A stretch of 54,408 nucleotides of DNA, taken from NCBI GenBank assembly GCA_035946955.1, contig DASYYE010000025.1:1-54408 (forward strand). Reading direction: 5' to 3'. The notes beneath the pieces are model-generated. The model searched no databases. It was not told the DNA's origin and saw only the letters and a list, made by a program, of their open reading frames with translations. This document shows, piece after piece, positions 42,372-50,633 of this stretch. This stretch comes from DASYYE01 sp035946955 (GTDB taxonomy: Bacteria > Actinomycetota > Actinomycetes > Streptosporangiales > Streptosporangiaceae). Position numbers and translations under genes: made by a program. Every line of letters begins with the position of its first letter. Positions within the stretch are counted from its first letter, which is position 1.

Positions 42372-43245
42372 GCTGTACGGCCCGCTGGCCGACGTGTCCG
42401 GCGACGCCGGGTACTCCGAACACCCGCCCCGCGTCGGTTTCTTCACCGACACCAGCGTGTGCATCGGCTGCAAGGCCTGCGAGGTGGCCTGCAAGGAGTG
42501 GAACGCCCTGCCGGACACGGCCGGTGTGGCCGAGCTGTCCGGCATGTCCTACGACAACACCGGCGAACTCGGTGCGAACTCGTGGCGGCACGTGGCGTTC
42601 ATCGAACAGACAGCGCCCGTGCAGGTGCCGCCGCCCGGGTTCGGCGGGAACGGGTCGGCCGGTGCCGAGGGCGCGCCCAGCCGGTGGCTGATGGCCTCCG
42701 ACGTCTGCAAGCACTGCACGCACGCGGCCTGCCTGGACGTGTGCCCCACCGGCGCGCTGGTCCGGACGGAGTTCGGCTCGGTCATCGTCCAGCCCGACGT
42801 GTGCAACGGCTGCGCCTACTGCGTGTCCGCGTGCCCGTTCGGGGTGATCGACCGCCGCGAGGACGACGGCCGGGCCTGGAAGTGCACCATGTGCTACGAC
42901 CGGCTGCGGGGCGGGCTGGAACCGGCGTGCGCCAAGGCGTGCCCCACCGACTCGATCCAGTTCGGGCCCCTGGACGAGCTGCGGGCCGCCGCCCGCGCGC
43001 GCCTGGGTGAGCTGCACGACGCTGGGGAGGAACATGCGAGGCTGTACCTGGACGACGAGGACGACGGGATCGGCGGGGCCGGTGCATTCTTCCTGCTGCT
43101 GGACGAGCCCGAGACCTATGGGCTGCCTCCCGACCCGGTGGTGACCACACGCGACCTCCCGTCCATGTGGCGCTGGGTGGCGGTGGGCGCCGCCGTGCTC
43201 ACCGCTGCGGCCGGTGCCGCGTTCGCCGGGCGGAAAGGGGGCTAG
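42364..43245 (+). CDS. fdhB: formate dehydrogenase iron-sulfur subunit
   Basis: 293 residues, ATG overlapping fdhA by 8 bases. Four 4Fe-4S clusters are predicted from the Cys motifs CIGCKACEVACKEW, CKHCTHAACLDVCPTGA, CNGCAYCVSACPFGV and CTMCYDRLRGGLEPACAKACPTDS. A C-terminal hydrophobic helix (WVAVGAAVLTAAAGAAFAG) would anchor it to the membrane, as in FdnH. It relays electrons from FdhA to the membrane subunit that follows. Confidence 0.93.
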   Translation: MGRLYGPLADVSGDAGYSEHPPRVGFFTDTSVCIGCKACEVACKEWNALPDTAGVAELSGMSYDNTGELGANSWRHVAFIEQTAPVQVPPPGFGGNGSAGAEGAPSRWLMASDVCKHCTHAACLDVCPTGALVRTEFGSVIVQPDVCNGCAYCVSACPFGVIDRREDDGRAWKCTMCYDRLRGGLEPACAKACPTDSIQFGPLDELRAAARARLGELHDAGEEHARLYLDDEDDGIGGAGAFFLLLDEPETYGLPPDPVVTTRDLPSMWRWVAVGAAVLTAAAGAAFAGRKGG

Positions 43246-43248
43246 CAC

Positions 43249-43293
43249 GTGAGCGAGCTGGACATCTGGAGGCGAGCGGAGCTAGCAGCGTGA
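43249..43293 (+). other. 14-codon leader frame before fdhC
   Basis: GTG 43249 reads SELDIWRRAELAA and stops at a TGA that overlaps the fdhC GTG (GCGTGA). VSELD-like starts are, from memory, typical of FdhC homologues, and the fdhC frame lies -1 from it. It is either a coupling leader or the true FdhC N-terminus cut by a lost base. Confidence 0.4.
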
Positions 43294-44222
43294 CCGAGCA
43301 GCAGCAGGTGCCCGAGGCCGTGTTCGGCTCCTATTACGGCAGGCCGGTCATCAAGGTCACCAAATGGAAGGAGCCGCACCTGCCCGCCTACCTGTTCCTC
43401 GGCGAGATGTCGGGTGCGTCGGCGGTGGTGGCGGCGCTGGCAGCGGCCACCCGCCGGCCGTCGCTGGCACGGGCAGCGCGGCTGGCCTCGGCTGCGTCGG
43501 CCGCGGCCGGAGCCGGTTTCCTCACCGCGGAACTAGGGCGGCCGGAACGGTTCCTCAACATGCTGCGCGTGTTCAAGCCCACCTCGCCGATGAGCATGGG
43601 CGCCTGGGTGCTCGCCGCGCACTCCGGGCTCGTCAGCGCGGCAGCAGCGAGTGAGGTGACCGGGCTGGCGCCCAAGCTGGCAGAGGCGGCCGGTGAGGCG
43701 GCCGCCCTCACGGGCCCGGTGCTCGCCACCTACCCGGCCGCGCTGCTCGCCGACACGGCCGTGCCCGCATGGCACAGCGCCCACCGTGAGCTTGCGCTGC
43801 TGTTCGCGGGCGGGGCACTCACCTCGGCCGCAGCGGCTGGCCTGCTTGCCGCGGCCCTGCCGGGCAGCACCGCCGACCGCGAGCCACTACGCCGGCTGGC
43901 CGTGGCCGGTGTGGCGCTGGAGAGCGTCGCCGGGTACGGCCTCGAGCACATGGCCGACGACGCGGCGCGGCCCTACCGCGAAGGCCCTGGCGGCCAGGCG
44001 CTGCGGGCCGCACGTGCGATGACGCTGGCTGGTGGCGCGTGCGCGCTCGCGGCCAGGCGCAGCCGCGGGATGGCGGTGCTCAGCGCTGGGCTGCTGGCGG
44101 GTGGCGGCCTGGCGGCCAAGTTCGCTGTGCTCCGCGCGGGGGTGGCCTCCGCCCGCGACCCGCGCTACGTCGTGGCAGGCCAGCGTGGGCGGACACAGCC
44201 CGGGTCTCGGAAGAGCCGGTAG
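43290..44222 (+). CDS. fdhC: NrfD/PsrC-like membrane subunit of formate dehydrogenase
   Basis: 310 residues from GTG 43290. Family signature VPEAVFGSYYGRPVIKVTKWKEPHLPAYLFLGEMSG, LGRPERFLNMLRVFKPTSPMSMGAWVLAAHSG, and about eight Ala/Leu-rich membrane helices. It is the quinone-linked membrane anchor used instead of the haem FdnI type, so the complex probably feeds formate electrons to menaquinone. It ends on the antisense strand of the alpha/beta-hydrolase gene, overlapping by 143 bases. Confidence 0.88.
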   Translation: MTEQQQVPEAVFGSYYGRPVIKVTKWKEPHLPAYLFLGEMSGASAVVAALAAATRRPSLARAARLASAASAAAGAGFLTAELGRPERFLNMLRVFKPTSPMSMGAWVLAAHSGLVSAAAASEVTGLAPKLAEAAGEAAALTGPVLATYPAALLADTAVPAWHSAHRELALLFAGGALTSAAAAGLLAAALPGSTADREPLRRLAVAGVALESVAGYGLEHMADDAARPYREGPGGQALRAARAMTLAGGACALAARRSRGMAVLSAGLLAGGGLAAKFAVLRAGVASARDPRYVVAGQRGRTQPGSRKSR

Positions 44223-45144
44223 CTCTGGTCTGCGGCGGTTGGGATAACCCAGGGGGAGCGGCTACCCCGCCGGGCGGCTGCCGGCCGGGTGCGTGCTGGC
44301 GGAGGAAGTCACTCATGCGCTGGTCAGCCTGGCTGGCCTGGCTGCTCAGGGGTATCAGGTGGCTGGCGCCGGGTACCTCGAACAGGCATGCGCCGGGTAC
44401 CGTCGCGGCGAGGCGGCGGGCCTGGGCGGGGGGGACATGGGCGTCTGCGCTGCCGTGGATGATGAGGGTCGGAGAACACAGCTGGCTGATGGGCAGCGGG
44501 TCGAGGCGGGGGTAGTGCGATAGGTCGTTGCGTATCCCGGGTTTGCGCGGCGGGAACGGGCGCATGGTGGCGACCAGGCCGGCAACGAACTGCTGTTTGC
44601 GGGGGTCGGCAGCCACCTGCGCGACCGCGTCATGCAGGCCAGCAGTGGTGAAGGTGCCCAACTGGCGGAGCAGGGCCTGGGTCGCCGCCTCAGGCGATCG
44701 CCGGTGGAGCTGGGACAGCAGCCAGGCACCGAAGCGGGAGAGGAAGATGCGCCGGGCCAGCGGTGACCCGGGCGGGGTGAAGGCTGCGCTGACCGCCGAG
44801 ACCATGACCAGGGCCCAGACACGGCCGGGGTGGCGGGCTGCCAGGTGCAGGGCGACAGGCCCGCCGCCAGAGGTGGCGACCACGGCAGCGGTGGCAATAT
44901 CGAGGCTGTCGAGCAGGGCGGCCATCGCGTCGGCCTGCTCGGCCGGGGTGCGGCCCACCGCCAGCGAGGTGCCGAGGTACCCGGGCCGGGATGGGCACAC
45001 GATGGTGAAGCCCTGGCCGTCCAGTCCGGCGGCGGCAAACGCGCCTTGGTCGTGGCCGCCTGGGGTGCCGTGCAGCCACAGCACCGTCGGCCCGGCACCG
45101 AATCGGGTGTACTCGATCGCTCCCGCCGTGGTCACGGCGATCAT
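44080..45144 (-). CDS. alpha/beta hydrolase, with run-on C-terminal tail
   Basis: 354 residues from ATG 45144. Core fold residues 1-270: LWLHGTPGG oxyanion loop, nucleophile elbow VATSGGGPVAL (Ser), acid in IIHGSADAHV, His in GASHLIPL. The last 75 residues are Arg/Pro-rich and lie antisense to fdhC; they look like read-on into the neighbour and are not part of the fold. It is divergent from a PadR regulator and shares a 30-bp palindrome with it, so it is probably induced by its substrate, perhaps a phenolic or ester compound. Confidence 0.82.
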   Translation of the reverse strand: MIAVTTAGAIEYTRFGAGPTVLWLHGTPGGHDQGAFAAAGLDGQGFTIVCPSRPGYLGTSLAVGRTPAEQADAMAALLDSLDIATAAVVATSGGGPVALHLAARHPGRVWALVMVSAVSAAFTPPGSPLARRIFLSRFGAWLLSQLHRRSPEAATQALLRQLGTFTTAGLHDAVAQVAADPRKQQFVAGLVATMRPFPPRKPGIRNDLSHYPRLDPLPISQLCSPTLIIHGSADAHVPPAQARRLAATVPGACLFEVPGASHLIPLSSQASQADQRMSDFLRQHAPGRQPPGGVAAPPGLSQPPQTRATGSSETRAVSAHAGLPRRSAGRGRRPPPRGAQRTWPPGRHPPAAQR

Positions 45145-45155
45145 GGGTGACCCAT

Positions 45156-45185
45156 CTGTCACAGTCCAATATTGGACTGTGACAG
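45156..45185. promoter_or_regulatory. 30-bp perfect palindrome, likely PadR operator
   Basis: Arms of 15 bases (CTGTCACAGTCCAAT and its exact complement) with no spacer, 12 bases before the hydrolase start and 37 before the PadR start. Internal GTCCAATATTGGAC is itself symmetrical. A repressor here would block both genes. Confidence 0.8.
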
Positions 45186-45221
45186 GCCGACAAGTCAACG
45201 GCGGAGTGCCAGACTGGCGGC

Positions 45222-45800
45222 ATGAGCCTGCCTCACGCCCTGCTTGGCCTGCTAGCTCGTCATCCCGCCAGCGGATACGACCTGTGTAAGCTCTTCGACA
45301 CCTCACTGAGCTTCGTGTGGCCGGCCACCCGGAGCCAGCTCTACGCGGAGCTGACCCGGCTGGCCGCCACCGGCCTGATTGAGCCCAGTGCCGCCGGGCC
45401 CCGGGGGCGGCGCGAATATGCGATCACGTCGGCTGGCCGGCAGGAACTGGTCCGGTGGCTCACCGAGGCCGGCCTGGTGCCGGCACAGCGCAATCAAACG
45501 ATGTTGCGGGTGTTCTTCCTATGGGTGCTGCCGCCGGACACGGCCCGGGCATATCTCGCGGAGATCGCCGGGCACAGCCGGGCCTTCCACGAGCGCCTGC
45601 GGCACCTGGCCACCGCCCTCGACGCCCACCCCACCGCCGATGGGTTCGAACGCTGCGGCCGGATCATGCTCGAACATGGCCTGCGCACCTCTGCGGCCCA
45701 GGCCGAATGGGCCGACTGGGCTAGTCGCCAATTGCCCAGCAGCCGCGGCGGCTCCGCGACACCGCATCCCACCGAGCCGTCTACGCGATCACCTCACTAA
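45222..45800 (+). CDS. PadR-family transcriptional regulator
   Basis: 192 residues. N-terminal winged helix typical of PadR: LPHALLGLLARHPASGYDLCKLFDTSLSFVWPATRSQLYAELTRLAATGLIEPSAAGPRGRREYAITSAGRQEL, followed by the helical C-terminal dimer domain of the Vir_act_alpha_C type (MLRVFFLWVLPPDTARAYLAEIAGHSRAF). Represses in the absence of an inducer. Probably binds the palindrome at 45156-45185. Confidence 0.9.
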   Translation: MSLPHALLGLLARHPASGYDLCKLFDTSLSFVWPATRSQLYAELTRLAATGLIEPSAAGPRGRREYAITSAGRQELVRWLTEAGLVPAQRNQTMLRVFFLWVLPPDTARAYLAEIAGHSRAFHERLRHLATALDAHPTADGFERCGRIMLEHGLRTSAAQAEWADWASRQLPSSRGGSATPHPTEPSTRSPH

Positions 45801-45834
45801 CCGCCGCCAGGCCCCGGCCGGTGAGGCCCGCGGG

Positions 45835-47874
45835 TCAGCGGCTGGAGAGCATGACCTCGTAGCTCGTGGTGTGGCCAATCGCCCAGCAGGCACCGGCCTG
45901 GGGGCAGGAGATCCCATCGATCGCAGTGACCTCCTGAGGAGGACGTTGCTGGTGGGTCCAGGTGGCGCCGCCGTTGGTGGTTGAGATGACCGTCACGGCG
46001 GACTCGGCGGGGGTGCCCGGGCCTGCCGCGACACAGTCCTCGGCGGTCGGGCAGCTCAGCGCCGACAGGGGACCAGTGCCAGCGGGGAGCGGGCTCGCGG
46101 TCCAGGTGGTCCCGGCGTTGCCGGTGCCGGCGACAAGGCCTGCCACGGAGAAAGTCGCCCCTGCTGCCAGGCAGACATTGCTGGTCGGGCACGACAGTGT
46201 GACGGGTCCGGCCGCTGGACCGGGCAGCGCCTGCTCGCTCCAGGCCGTTCCGGCGTTTTGTGTCCGCAAGACCACCGCGCCCCGCTGGACCCCGCCGCCG
46301 GCAGCGAAGCATTCGGTCAGCGAGGGACAGGAGACGCTGTCCAGCTGCGGGCGCCTGGCAACGCCGTTCAGGCTGGACATCGTCCACTGAGCTCCACCGT
46401 CGGTGGTGGAGATGACCGCCGACGAGGCGTTTTGGTCCGAACCGACCGCCATGCAGTCGCTGGGCGATGGGCAGGATATGCCGTCGAGGTAGAGGACCGC
46501 CGCTGGCACGTTGTGCGATGTCCAGGTGGCGCCGCCGTCGGCTGTCGAGATCACGGCGCCGGTGAAAGCGTCGGTGCTGCCCACGGCGAAGCAGGACTTG
46601 CTTGTCGGGCAGGTGACCCAGTTCAAAGACGTGATCGGCAGCGGGGTCTGCTCCTGCCGCCACGTCCGCCCGCCGTCGGCGGTGTGGACCAGCAGTTCGT
46701 GGCTTGCGGAGGAGCCAACGGCCCAGCAGTCGCCGGCCGTCGGGCACGAGACATCGCCGATCCCGAAGTATCCCTGCGCCAGCCGCTGGGTGGACCAGGT
46801 GTTGCCAGCATCGGAGGTGGTCACCGGGACGGTCTGGACCGGCAGGCCCACCTGGAGGGTGCTTGCGAGGCTGACGCACTCGGTGGCTGTGGGGCATGAG
46901 AGCGCGTCCAGGGTCTGCAGCCCGCCCGGGAAGGGCTGGGGTTCCCAGCTCTTGCCTCCGTCGGACGTGGTGATGACACCGGCCTGCAACGAGTCGACCG
47001 CCGCCCAGCAGCGCAATGACGTCGGACATGAGACCGCGTTGATCGTCGGCGAGCCTGGCACGGTTTCCGCTGTCCAGGTGGCGCCGCCGTCTCGCGTCAG
47101 GATCATCTCCGCGTCGTTCCCGTCGGCTGCCACACAATCGTGTGCTGACGCGCACGATATCGAGTCGACGAACTGTATTCCGTTTGGCACGGGCTGCATT
47201 GCCCACGTGCGCCCGCCGTCCGTGCTGCCGAAAATGCGCCCGACGGGCTGCTGCTGCGAATTGAGGTCATAGCCCGTCAGCCAGCAGTTGCTGGCGGTCG
47301 GGCACGTCACCACTTCAGGAAATATCCCCCGTGGGTGGTGCTGCACCTGCCATGTCATCCCGCCGTCGGAGGTGGTCAGCAGGGACCCGAGCAGCCCGAG
47401 AGCGATGCACTGCAGGCGGGTGGAGCAGGAGACGCTCGTGAGCTCGTCCGGTGCCGAGTGCCACGTCCAGGTCCGCCCGCCGTCGGCCGTGGCCACGATG
47501 GCGCCGCCGCCGTTGTAGGTGGCCCGGCCAACCGCGAAACAGTCCAGCTTCGCCGGGCATGCCACGGCACTCAGGCTGAACACACGCGGGGGCAACGCCT
47601 GGTACACCCAGTGCGCCCCGCCGTCGGAGGTCGCCACCACACCGCTTCCCCCTACCGCCCAGCAGTCGCTGGCTGTCGGGCAGGAGACGCTGCTGGCGCC
47701 GCCGAGGGCGATGGGATAGCTCGCCTGCACCTGCCAGCGGCCCGCGCCCGCAACGTGTGCCGTGCCGCTCCCGGCCAGGTTCAAGCCAGCCAGGAGCGCG
47801 ACCACCAGCACCGAAGCGGCCCGGGAACCCCGATCTGGTCCGGCTGGGTCCGCCCGTAACCTCCGTGCCTCCAT
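45835..47874 (-). CDS. secreted 14-blade propeller with one CX5C cysteine pair per blade
   Basis: 679 residues from ATG 47874 (GAGAGGTGG upstream). Signal/anchor at about 20-42 (ASVLVVALLAGLNLAGSG). Then 14 repeats of about 45 residues, each SVSCPTxxxCxAVG followed by TSDGGxTW, as in YCF48/BNR-type propellers. Every blade has the CX5C pair (28 Cys). The last blade stops after AIGHTTSYEVMLSSR and lacks the TW strand, while the N-terminus supplies an unpaired GRWQVQASYP strand, so the ring closes by a velcro strand. Two seven-bladed wheels are the likely form. Function unknown; ligand binding or cell-surface scaffolding is inferred. Confidence 0.82.
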   Translation of the reverse strand: MEARRLRADPAGPDRGSRAASVLVVALLAGLNLAGSGTAHVAGAGRWQVQASYPIALGGASSVSCPTASDCWAVGGSGVVATSDGGAHWVYQALPPRVFSLSAVACPAKLDCFAVGRATYNGGGAIVATADGGRTWTWHSAPDELTSVSCSTRLQCIALGLLGSLLTTSDGGMTWQVQHHPRGIFPEVVTCPTASNCWLTGYDLNSQQQPVGRIFGSTDGGRTWAMQPVPNGIQFVDSISCASAHDCVAADGNDAEMILTRDGGATWTAETVPGSPTINAVSCPTSLRCWAAVDSLQAGVITTSDGGKSWEPQPFPGGLQTLDALSCPTATECVSLASTLQVGLPVQTVPVTTSDAGNTWSTQRLAQGYFGIGDVSCPTAGDCWAVGSSASHELLVHTADGGRTWRQEQTPLPITSLNWVTCPTSKSCFAVGSTDAFTGAVISTADGGATWTSHNVPAAVLYLDGISCPSPSDCMAVGSDQNASSAVISTTDGGAQWTMSSLNGVARRPQLDSVSCPSLTECFAAGGGVQRGAVVLRTQNAGTAWSEQALPGPAAGPVTLSCPTSNVCLAAGATFSVAGLVAGTGNAGTTWTASPLPAGTGPLSALSCPTAEDCVAAGPGTPAESAVTVISTTNGGATWTHQQRPPQEVTAIDGISCPQAGACWAIGHTTSYEVMLSSR

Positions 47875-48088
47875 AGCCCGCCACCTCTCGCACCGCTGCG
47901 CCAGCAATCCCCGCCCACGGGCAATCCTCCGCCGGAAGGGCGCCCATTGGGACCTGCCAATGGTCAACACCAGCCAATGAAACCCACTGGCCACCAGCCC
48001 AGTCAGGCCACCACGGCAAGGTTACGGAACACCTGTGTTGACACCCGTGGGGTGCCATACACCCATTTGGGGTATTCAGCACTCTTTA

Positions 48089-50233
48089 ATGTCATCTTCC
48101 TTTGCCGGGCAGCCAGGCCCGGCGGGTGCCCCGCGTGAGGACGCAGATGCTACGGTCGGCCCGGTGGGCCTGTCCGCCACCCCGATCCGGCCTCCGGCGG
48201 CGCCGCTGGTGGTCCGTGGGCCATACCTGAGCACGTGGCTGCCTGCCACGGCGCTGCCCGGCACGTGGCAGCAGTTCTGGACCGGCCATGTCACGGCGAT
48301 GGCCGGGATAGCACGCATCGACGGGGTCGCCTACGTGTTCATGGGCGCGCCAGGGATCCCGCTCACCGTGCCCGACGGCAACTCCGGGCCGCCCTCGACG
48401 GTGCAGGGGTTCCCGCGGGCGCTCCAGCAGACGCGGCTGGAAGTCACACCGACCAGGTCGCGGTTCTACCTCGAAGGTGGGGGTGTGAGCCTCCTCGCCG
48501 AGTTCCTGTCGCCGGTGGAGCCGGGGGACCTCAAGCGCCAGTCGGTCCCCCTGGGGTATGTGCTCATCACCGTGGCCAGCACCGACGGCAACACCCACCA
48601 TGTCCAGCTCTACGCCGACATCTCGGGCGAGTGGACCAGCGGCGACGACTCACAGGTCATCACCTGGGCGCCTGCCCAGGTTCCCTGCACGGGCGGCACG
48701 CTGCAGGTGTGGACTACGCAATCGCAGGCCCAGCAGACCCTCGCTGAACAGGGCGAACAAGCGGCCTGGGGGAGTGTCGTCTGGTCCACGCCGGTCTCAG
48801 GCAGCCTCACCTACCAGTCCGGCCAGGACACCGTCGTCCGGTCCCAGTTCGCGGACAACGGCGTGCTGACCAACTCCAACGACACCGGCTACCGCGCGAT
48901 CAGCGACAACTGGCCGGTGTTCGCCTTCAGCACGGACCTCGGCCAGGTCGGGGCCACCCCGGTCACCGTGCCGTTGTCGATAGGACAGGTCCGCACCCCG
49001 GCGCTCAGTTACCTCGGGCAGGACCTGCAGCCGCTGTGGACCACGCACTTCCCCACCTGGCAGGACATGCTGGCCTTCTTTCACGCCGACCTGGCGTCGG
49101 CGCGGGCACGTGCCAGCGCTCTGGATGCCCGCGTCACCAAGGACGCCCACGCGGCCGGAGGAGAGTCCTACGCGGGGCTGTGCGCCATCTCCCTGCGACA
49201 GGCATATGGTGGCGCCGAGCTGGTGGCGGGGCCTGGCGGCACCCCCTGGGCCTTCCTCAAGGAGATCTCCAGCAGCGGCAACGTGTCCACCGTCGACGTG
49301 GTGTTCCCCGCGTCCCCAGTCTGGCTCTACCTCGACCCCGGCTACCTCCGGCTCCTGCTCGAGCCACTGCTCGCCTATGCCGAGACCGGCGGCTGGCCGA
49401 AAGCGTTCGCCGAGCACGACCTCGGCACCTCCTACCCCGTTGCCTCAGGTCACAACGACGGCCAGGAGGAGGACATGCCAATGGAGGAGTGCGGCAACAT
49501 GCTGATCATGACAGCCGCCTACCTCAAACGCGTGCCCGCCCAGGCGGCGCCGTTCGCCAGCGACCACTACCAGATCCTCAAGCAGTGGGCTGACTACCTG
49601 GTCGCCGACCTCCCAGACCCCGGCCTGCAGAACCAGACCGACGACTTCGCGGGCGAGATCGCCCACAGTGTCAACCTCGCGCTCAAGGGCATCATCGGCG
49701 TGGCCGCCATGGCCCAGATCGCCACGGCCGCGGGCCATGCCGCCGACGCCAGCCACTACCAGGGGCTGGCAGGCGAGTTCATCACCTACTGGCAGGCGAA
49801 CGCCCAGGACCCGGCTGGCCAGCACCTGGACCTGACCTACTCCGGCAATGGCGGCGGGGACAGCACCTGGGGCACCACCTACAACGCCTACGCGGACCTG
49901 CTGCTCGGGACCGGCCTCGTCCCGGCATCAGTCGCTGCCGAGCAAGCCGCCTGGTACCCCGGCGTGAGCAACCTGTTCGGCCTCCCGCTCCAGGTGCCGC
50001 ACAGCTACGCCAAGTCCGACTGGGAACTGTTCACGGCGGCCTGGCTGTCCGCCTACCCCGTCAAGCAGCAACTCCTCAGCCAGGTGTACGACTACGCCAA
50101 CACCACCCCGAGCCGGGTGCCTTTCAGCGACCTGTACGACACGATCACCGGGAACCAGGTGGGATTCCAGGCGCGTCCGGTGCAGGGCGGCATTTTCGCG
50201 TTGCTGGCCATCCCCGGTGCCGCCAATTCCTGA
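48089..50233 (+). CDS. glutaminase A-like protein (DUF5127/DUF4965/DUF1793)
   Basis: 714 residues from ATG 48089, the first in-frame start inside the likely coding region; a ribosome site is weak. Order: DUF5127-like beta domain (PLVVRGPYLSTWLPATALPGTWQQFWTGHVTAMAGIARIDG), DUF4965 alpha domain (GLCAISLRQAYGGAELVAGP, KEISSSGNVSTVDVVFPASP) and DUF1793 C-terminal part (DLGTSYPVASGHNDGQEEDMPMEECGNMLIMTAAY, then WGTTYNAYADLLLG). Fungal GtaA of this family is a glutaminase, and the acidic EEDMPMEE block fits the barrel's active site, but bacterial members are barely characterised and a glycosidase-like role is possible. No signal peptide is seen. Confidence 0.78.
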   Translation: MSSSFAGQPGPAGAPREDADATVGPVGLSATPIRPPAAPLVVRGPYLSTWLPATALPGTWQQFWTGHVTAMAGIARIDGVAYVFMGAPGIPLTVPDGNSGPPSTVQGFPRALQQTRLEVTPTRSRFYLEGGGVSLLAEFLSPVEPGDLKRQSVPLGYVLITVASTDGNTHHVQLYADISGEWTSGDDSQVITWAPAQVPCTGGTLQVWTTQSQAQQTLAEQGEQAAWGSVVWSTPVSGSLTYQSGQDTVVRSQFADNGVLTNSNDTGYRAISDNWPVFAFSTDLGQVGATPVTVPLSIGQVRTPALSYLGQDLQPLWTTHFPTWQDMLAFFHADLASARARASALDARVTKDAHAAGGESYAGLCAISLRQAYGGAELVAGPGGTPWAFLKEISSSGNVSTVDVVFPASPVWLYLDPGYLRLLLEPLLAYAETGGWPKAFAEHDLGTSYPVASGHNDGQEEDMPMEECGNMLIMTAAYLKRVPAQAAPFASDHYQILKQWADYLVADLPDPGLQNQTDDFAGEIAHSVNLALKGIIGVAAMAQIATAAGHAADASHYQGLAGEFITYWQANAQDPAGQHLDLTYSGNGGGDSTWGTTYNAYADLLLGTGLVPASVAAEQAAWYPGVSNLFGLPLQVPHSYAKSDWELFTAAWLSAYPVKQQLLSQVYDYANTTPSRVPFSDLYDTITGNQVGFQARPVQGGIFALLAIPGAANS

Positions 50234-50247
50234 GAACGGCTTTTTTG

Positions 50248-50279
50248 GCCGGGAGCGTGCGGCACGGCACGCTCCCGGC
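50248..50279. terminator. hairpin after the glutaminase-like gene
   Basis: Perfect 13-bp stem, arms 50248-50260 and 50267-50279, 6-base loop, with TTTTTT just before it (50241-50246) serving the opposite strand. It separates this gene from the convergent small membrane protein, so works both ways. Confidence 0.8.
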
Positions 50280-50295
50280 TCCCTTGCCCCCCGGG

Positions 50296-50499
50296 TCAGG
50301 CTGTGAACTCCGGCTTGCGTGAGATGCTGTCCTCGTGGTGTGAGGCTCCGGAATGGCTCCAGGTGGCCACGTCTCGCTGCGCGTCCTCGATCACTCGGCG
50401 CGCCCGGTCCCAGGAACCGCCTCTGCGGAACATCATCCAGCCCGTGATGCAGACAACCGCGAGGATGCTGGCCAGCAGCGGCAACTGGGGTGTGATCAT
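50296..50499 (-). CDS. small membrane protein, 67 residues
   Basis: ATG at 50499 is preceded by AGAGAGGGA. One membrane helix near the N-terminus (LPLLASILAVVCITGWMMF), then a basic/hydrophilic C-terminus (RRGGSWDRARRVIEDAQRD). No family recognised. Likely cotranscribed after the FAD/NAD(P)-binding gene, 134 bases upstream on the same strand. Confidence 0.65.
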   Translation of the reverse strand: MITPQLPLLASILAVVCITGWMMFRRGGSWDRARRVIEDAQRDVATWSHSGASHHEDSISRKPEFTA

Positions 50500-50633
50500 G
50501 CTGGTTCCCTCTCTTTCCGGTCTGGGCCTGTCAGGCCGGCTTATTCAGGAGACGTCCGCGAACCGCTCTGGGTTGCGTCGGCCCGGGCATCTCTCCCTGC
50601 CTTTCATACGTCTTTGTCGTGTCTTTGTCGGGC

